DNA from: Desulfobacterales bacterium
GTDB taxonomy: Bacteria; Desulfobacterota; Desulfobacteria; Desulfobacterales; Desulfobacteraceae
Reading direction: 5' to 3'
Assembly (NCBI GenBank): GCA_022361535.1
Contig: JAKSAU010000139.1
Location: forward strand, 1 to 9,786
DNA: 9,786 bases
The notes under the pieces: model-generated
The model's database searches: none
Seen by the model: the letters and a program-made list of their open reading frames with translations, nothing else
Told to the model about the DNA's origin: nothing
Program-made: the position numbers and the translations under genes
In this document: piece after piece, positions 8,237-9,786 of the stretch
Layout of the letters: each line of letters starts with the position of its first letter
How positions within the stretch are numbered: position 1 is the first letter of the stretch

Positions 8237-8294
8237 GGCATCAGGCGGATTTTTCACAAAAAATTCGGCAGCCGCTTCTTAGAATAAACGGGCC
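8215..8294. repeat. Long inverted repeat (hairpin) with perfect 16-bp arms
   Basis: CGTTTATTCTAAGAAG (8219-8234) is the exact reverse complement of CTTCTTAGAATAAACG (8275-8290). Inside it, after one bulged T, CGGC (8236-8239) pairs with GCCG (8271-8274), and an inner stem CGGATTTTT (8246-8254) pairs with AAAAATTCG (8259-8267, one G-T wobble) around the loop CACA. Outside, GGTT (8215-8218) can pair with GGCC (8291-8294) through two G-T wobbles. No T-run follows on either strand, so this is not a normal intrinsic terminator, though it could stall or protect the ends of both convergent transcripts. It may equally be a mobile-element end. Confidence 0.8.
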
Positions 8295-8330
8295 GGTATT
8301 TGTATATGGGGTGTGCTTGTTCACCGGGCC
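8291..8330. repeat. Second, smaller hairpin next to the long one
   Basis: GGCCGGT (8291-8297) can pair with ACCGGGCC (8323-8330) if one G is bulged. An alternative smaller stem is GGTG (8310-8313) with CACC (8322-8325). The outer arm shares bases 8291-8294 with the long hairpin, so the two folds compete. Function unknown. Confidence 0.35.
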
Positions 8331-8350
8331 AATCGGAAATTTATTTTGAG

Positions 8351-8364
8351 AGTTTATATAAACT
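8351..8364. repeat. Perfect 14-bp palindrome AGTTTATATAAACT
   Basis: The sequence is exactly self-complementary over 14 bp and lies 69 bases beyond the recB stop codon, in the AT-rich part of the convergent gap. A regulatory site is not expected here because neither neighbour starts nearby. It may belong to the repeat-derived DNA or be chance in AT-rich sequence. Confidence 0.4.
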
Positions 8365-8433
8365 GCGACTCTGTACTATTCATCATGCAAAGAAAAAAGG
8401 AATTGAAAATCAGAACCTATAATAGATAAAGGC

Positions 8434-9786
8434 TCAAAGGATCTTACGGAATTTATCCATAAACATACTTGAAGGCTTGTGATAATAAATACCTGTATCC
8501 AAATCAGGTTTCATTCCCCTTATGAAAAGATAAAAAACACCGCCAAAATGGACATTGTAATCATAGCCGGGCAAACGAAGGGCAAGATACCTGTCTAAAG
8601 CGGCAAGATACAAATGATATTGAAGGATATAATCATGTGACACCATAGCTTCATTTACATTCTGCCCTTGATAATCCTTGTATTCAGGCCCCAGATAGTT
8701 GGACTTGTAATCCAGGATATACCATTTATTGTCATGGCGGACGACAAGATCAACAAATCCTTTTAGAAATCCTTTGAATACCGGTATATCCATCCCTGAT
8801 AAACGGGCTGCGTAATCTGCGGTTTCGTTAAATCCTGCAAACAAACCTGCCATTTCCCTGTAATTAAATTGATCCAAACTAAAACTGAACTCAAGTTCGG
8901 TAAACCTGTTCTCTTGGGTGATGTCTTCCAAGCGAAATTCTGTTCCATCCTCAGGATTTAAAGACGAGGATATGATATCTCTGAGTGCGTCGCAAACTAA
9001 GTGGTCTGACCCTGTTCCTGTCAAGCCGAACTTGTCCAGGTTTCGGATCACTGCTGGTTCAATCATTGTTTGATCTGAAAAATCTATGTCTTCTAAGACC
9101 CCGTGGAAAAAATCCCCTGCCCTGGCCCCTTTTGGAAAAGTCTCCAGTAGAACCGGTTCATCACTACCGGTTTGATTCAGCAACGTGGTTTGAGGCTCCG
9201 GTTCCCAGTTTTCAGGAGTTTGATTCTCTTCAAAGTGAACATTCTGGCCTGAAATCAGGGCTGAATAGCTTGAGATACGCCAATTTGACTTAACCTTTCG
9301 CTTCATAACCCTTGGTGCAAGAGGCTGGATCAAGATTTCATCAGATTGTGAAAACTTATCCTGTGCATAGCCGGCAGCAGGTACCGTAACTTCGATACAA
9401 CTCGGTACTTGGTCACAAAGTTTTTCCAGATCCTGGGCCATGGCAGCATCTTCTTTGCAGCCAGAGGGATGCAAAAGCTTGCCCAAAGCTGATCGTTCTG
9501 CTCCTGCAAATCCGCCCCAGTAAATGCGGCACATAGCTGATGCCCGGGTCAAAGCCACATAAAGCAACCGCATTTCTTCGGTTTCCTGCTCCAGGGCCAT
9601 AAGCTCCCTTGCCCGGTCAATGTCTTCCGATCCCAGGTCAAAGATAAGTTCATCCTGGTTTAACGGGTCATGAAAAACAGCCGGGCCACTCTTGTCGATG
9701 CTGCGGGTGCCGGCCCACAGATAAGGCAAAAACACAATAGGATATTCAAGTCCTTTACTTTTATGAATGGTAACAATGGCAACTGC
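8434..9786 (-). CDS. recB: RecBCD enzyme subunit RecB, C-terminal part (helicase end and nuclease domain)
   Basis: The minus-strand frame is open from the window edge and gives 450 residues before TGA, so the gene's start lies outside; full RecB is about 1,150-1,200 residues. Numbering from the edge, helicase motif V is VTIHKSKGLEYP (5-16) and motif VI is EEMRLLYVALTRA (70-82). The C-terminal nuclease has H228 in FHGVLEDIDF, D346 in GFVDLVVRH, D359 and K361 in LDYKSNYLG, QYHLYLAALDRYL (389-401) and HFGGVFYLFIRGM (413-425). These match the E. coli nuclease residues H956, D1067, D1080 and K1082, with the same 13- and 2-residue spacing between the last three. RecB unwinds and degrades linear DNA ends as part of RecBCD and loads RecA after Chi. 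HFGGVFYLFIRG near the end favours RecB over AddA or plain UvrD. It converges on the signalling operon and is probably unrelated to it. Confidence 0.95.
   Translation of the reverse strand, partial: AVAIVTIHKSKGLEYPIVFLPYLWAGTRSIDKSGPAVFHDPLNQDELIFDLGSEDIDRARELMALEQETEEMRLLYVALTRASAMCRIYWGGFAGAERSALGKLLHPSGCKEDAAMAQDLEKLCDQVPSCIEVTVPAAGYAQDKFSQSDEILIQPLAPRVMKRKVKSNWRISSYSALISGQNVHFEENQTPENWEPEPQTTLLNQTGSDEPVLLETFPKGARAGDFFHGVLEDIDFSDQTMIEPAVIRNLDKFGLTGTGSDHLVCDALRDIISSSLNPEDGTEFRLEDITQENRFTELEFSFSLDQFNYREMAGLFAGFNETADYAARLSGMDIPVFKGFLKGFVDLVVRHDNKWYILDYKSNYLGPEYKDYQGQNVNEAMVSHDYILQYHLYLAALDRYLALRLPGYDYNVHFGGVFYLFIRGMKPDLDTGIYYHKPSSMFMDKFRKIL

Larger units (their letters stand above)
7999..8433. 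other. 435-base convergent intergenic region, repeats and hairpins, no convincing gene
   Basis: This stretch lies between the ends of two convergent genes. It contains two diverged copies of a repeat, a long hairpin, a smaller hairpin and a 14-bp palindrome, listed separately. No tRNA, rRNA or standard intrinsic terminator was seen for either neighbour. CCCGC (7999-8003) could pair with GCGGG (8052-8056), but the loop is 48 bases and no T-run follows. The density of repeat structure suggests remains of a small mobile element. Confidence 0.6.

Noticed and set aside
8215..8294. Intrinsic terminator for the operon or for recB
   Set aside because: No T-run follows the stem on either strand and the arms are AT-rich and too long for the usual pattern.
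8215..8294. Integron attC site
   Set aside because: The long folded form is suggestive, but the conserved GTTRRRY-type core sites are absent and no integrase or cassette is present.
8170..8346. An open + strand frame running through repeat copy 2 and the hairpin to a TGA
   Set aside because: It has no suitable start codon and its residues follow the inverted repeat, so it is not a credible gene.
8306..8422. A 38-residue + strand reading frame starting MGCACSPGQ
   Set aside because: No ribosome site, overlaps the hairpin and palindrome, and resembles no family I recognise. Possibly chance or a transposase remnant.
9684..9735. A start of the minus-strand gene at the GTG near 9735
   Set aside because: The frame stays open to the window edge and the upstream residues form helicase motif V (TIHKSKGLEYP), so the true start is outside the window.

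Overview
The window holds a compact signalling operon on the + strand. It is flanked by the end of a cupin-type regulator gene on the left and by the convergent 3' end of recB on the right. Base composition is moderate to slightly AT-rich. The mix of a TonB-dependent receptor, a YfiR-family periplasmic protein, a large hybrid kinase and a GGDEF-EAL regulator points to a Gram-negative proteobacterium-like host. My impression from protein style and composition is a Desulfobacterales-type sulfate reducer, but this is inference and no marker gene is present to settle it.

Layout. 1-189: C-terminal 62 residues of a cupin-domain protein, probably an HTH-cupin regulator. 190-413: control region with an inverted repeat behind the cupin gene, a candidate sigma70 promoter whose -10 lies inside a perfect 14-bp palindrome, and a leader that can fold. 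414-7998: four genes with gaps of 10 and 4 nt and one 1-nt overlap (TAATG). 7999-8433: 435 bases with no convincing gene; they hold two diverged copies of a roughly 75-bp repeat and a long, near-perfect hairpin whose left arm is part of the second copy. 8434-9786: minus-strand recB, 5' end cut by the window, with helicase motifs V and VI and an intact C-terminal nuclease.

How the genes fit together. In Pseudomonas YfiBNR, the periplasmic repressor YfiR holds down the CHASE8-HAMP-GGDEF enzyme YfiN, and the outer-membrane lipoprotein YfiB relieves this by binding YfiR. Here a YfiR-family protein sits between a TonB-dependent receptor and a sensor whose N-terminus looks like a CHASE8-HAMP module. 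The sensor's output is a histidine kinase-REC-REC-HPt phosphorelay instead of GGDEF. The following gene is a REC-PAS-GGDEF-EAL regulator with all main catalytic residues for making and breaking cyclic di-GMP. The proposed reading is a relay: outer-membrane receptor, periplasmic YfiR-like protein, membrane phosphorelay, cyclic di-GMP. The parts are seen directly; the signal flow, the receptor's ligand and the net output are inferred.

The receptor has no N-terminal STN signalling domain and no FecI/FecR pair is nearby, so signalling through the YfiR-like protein is the more economical model.
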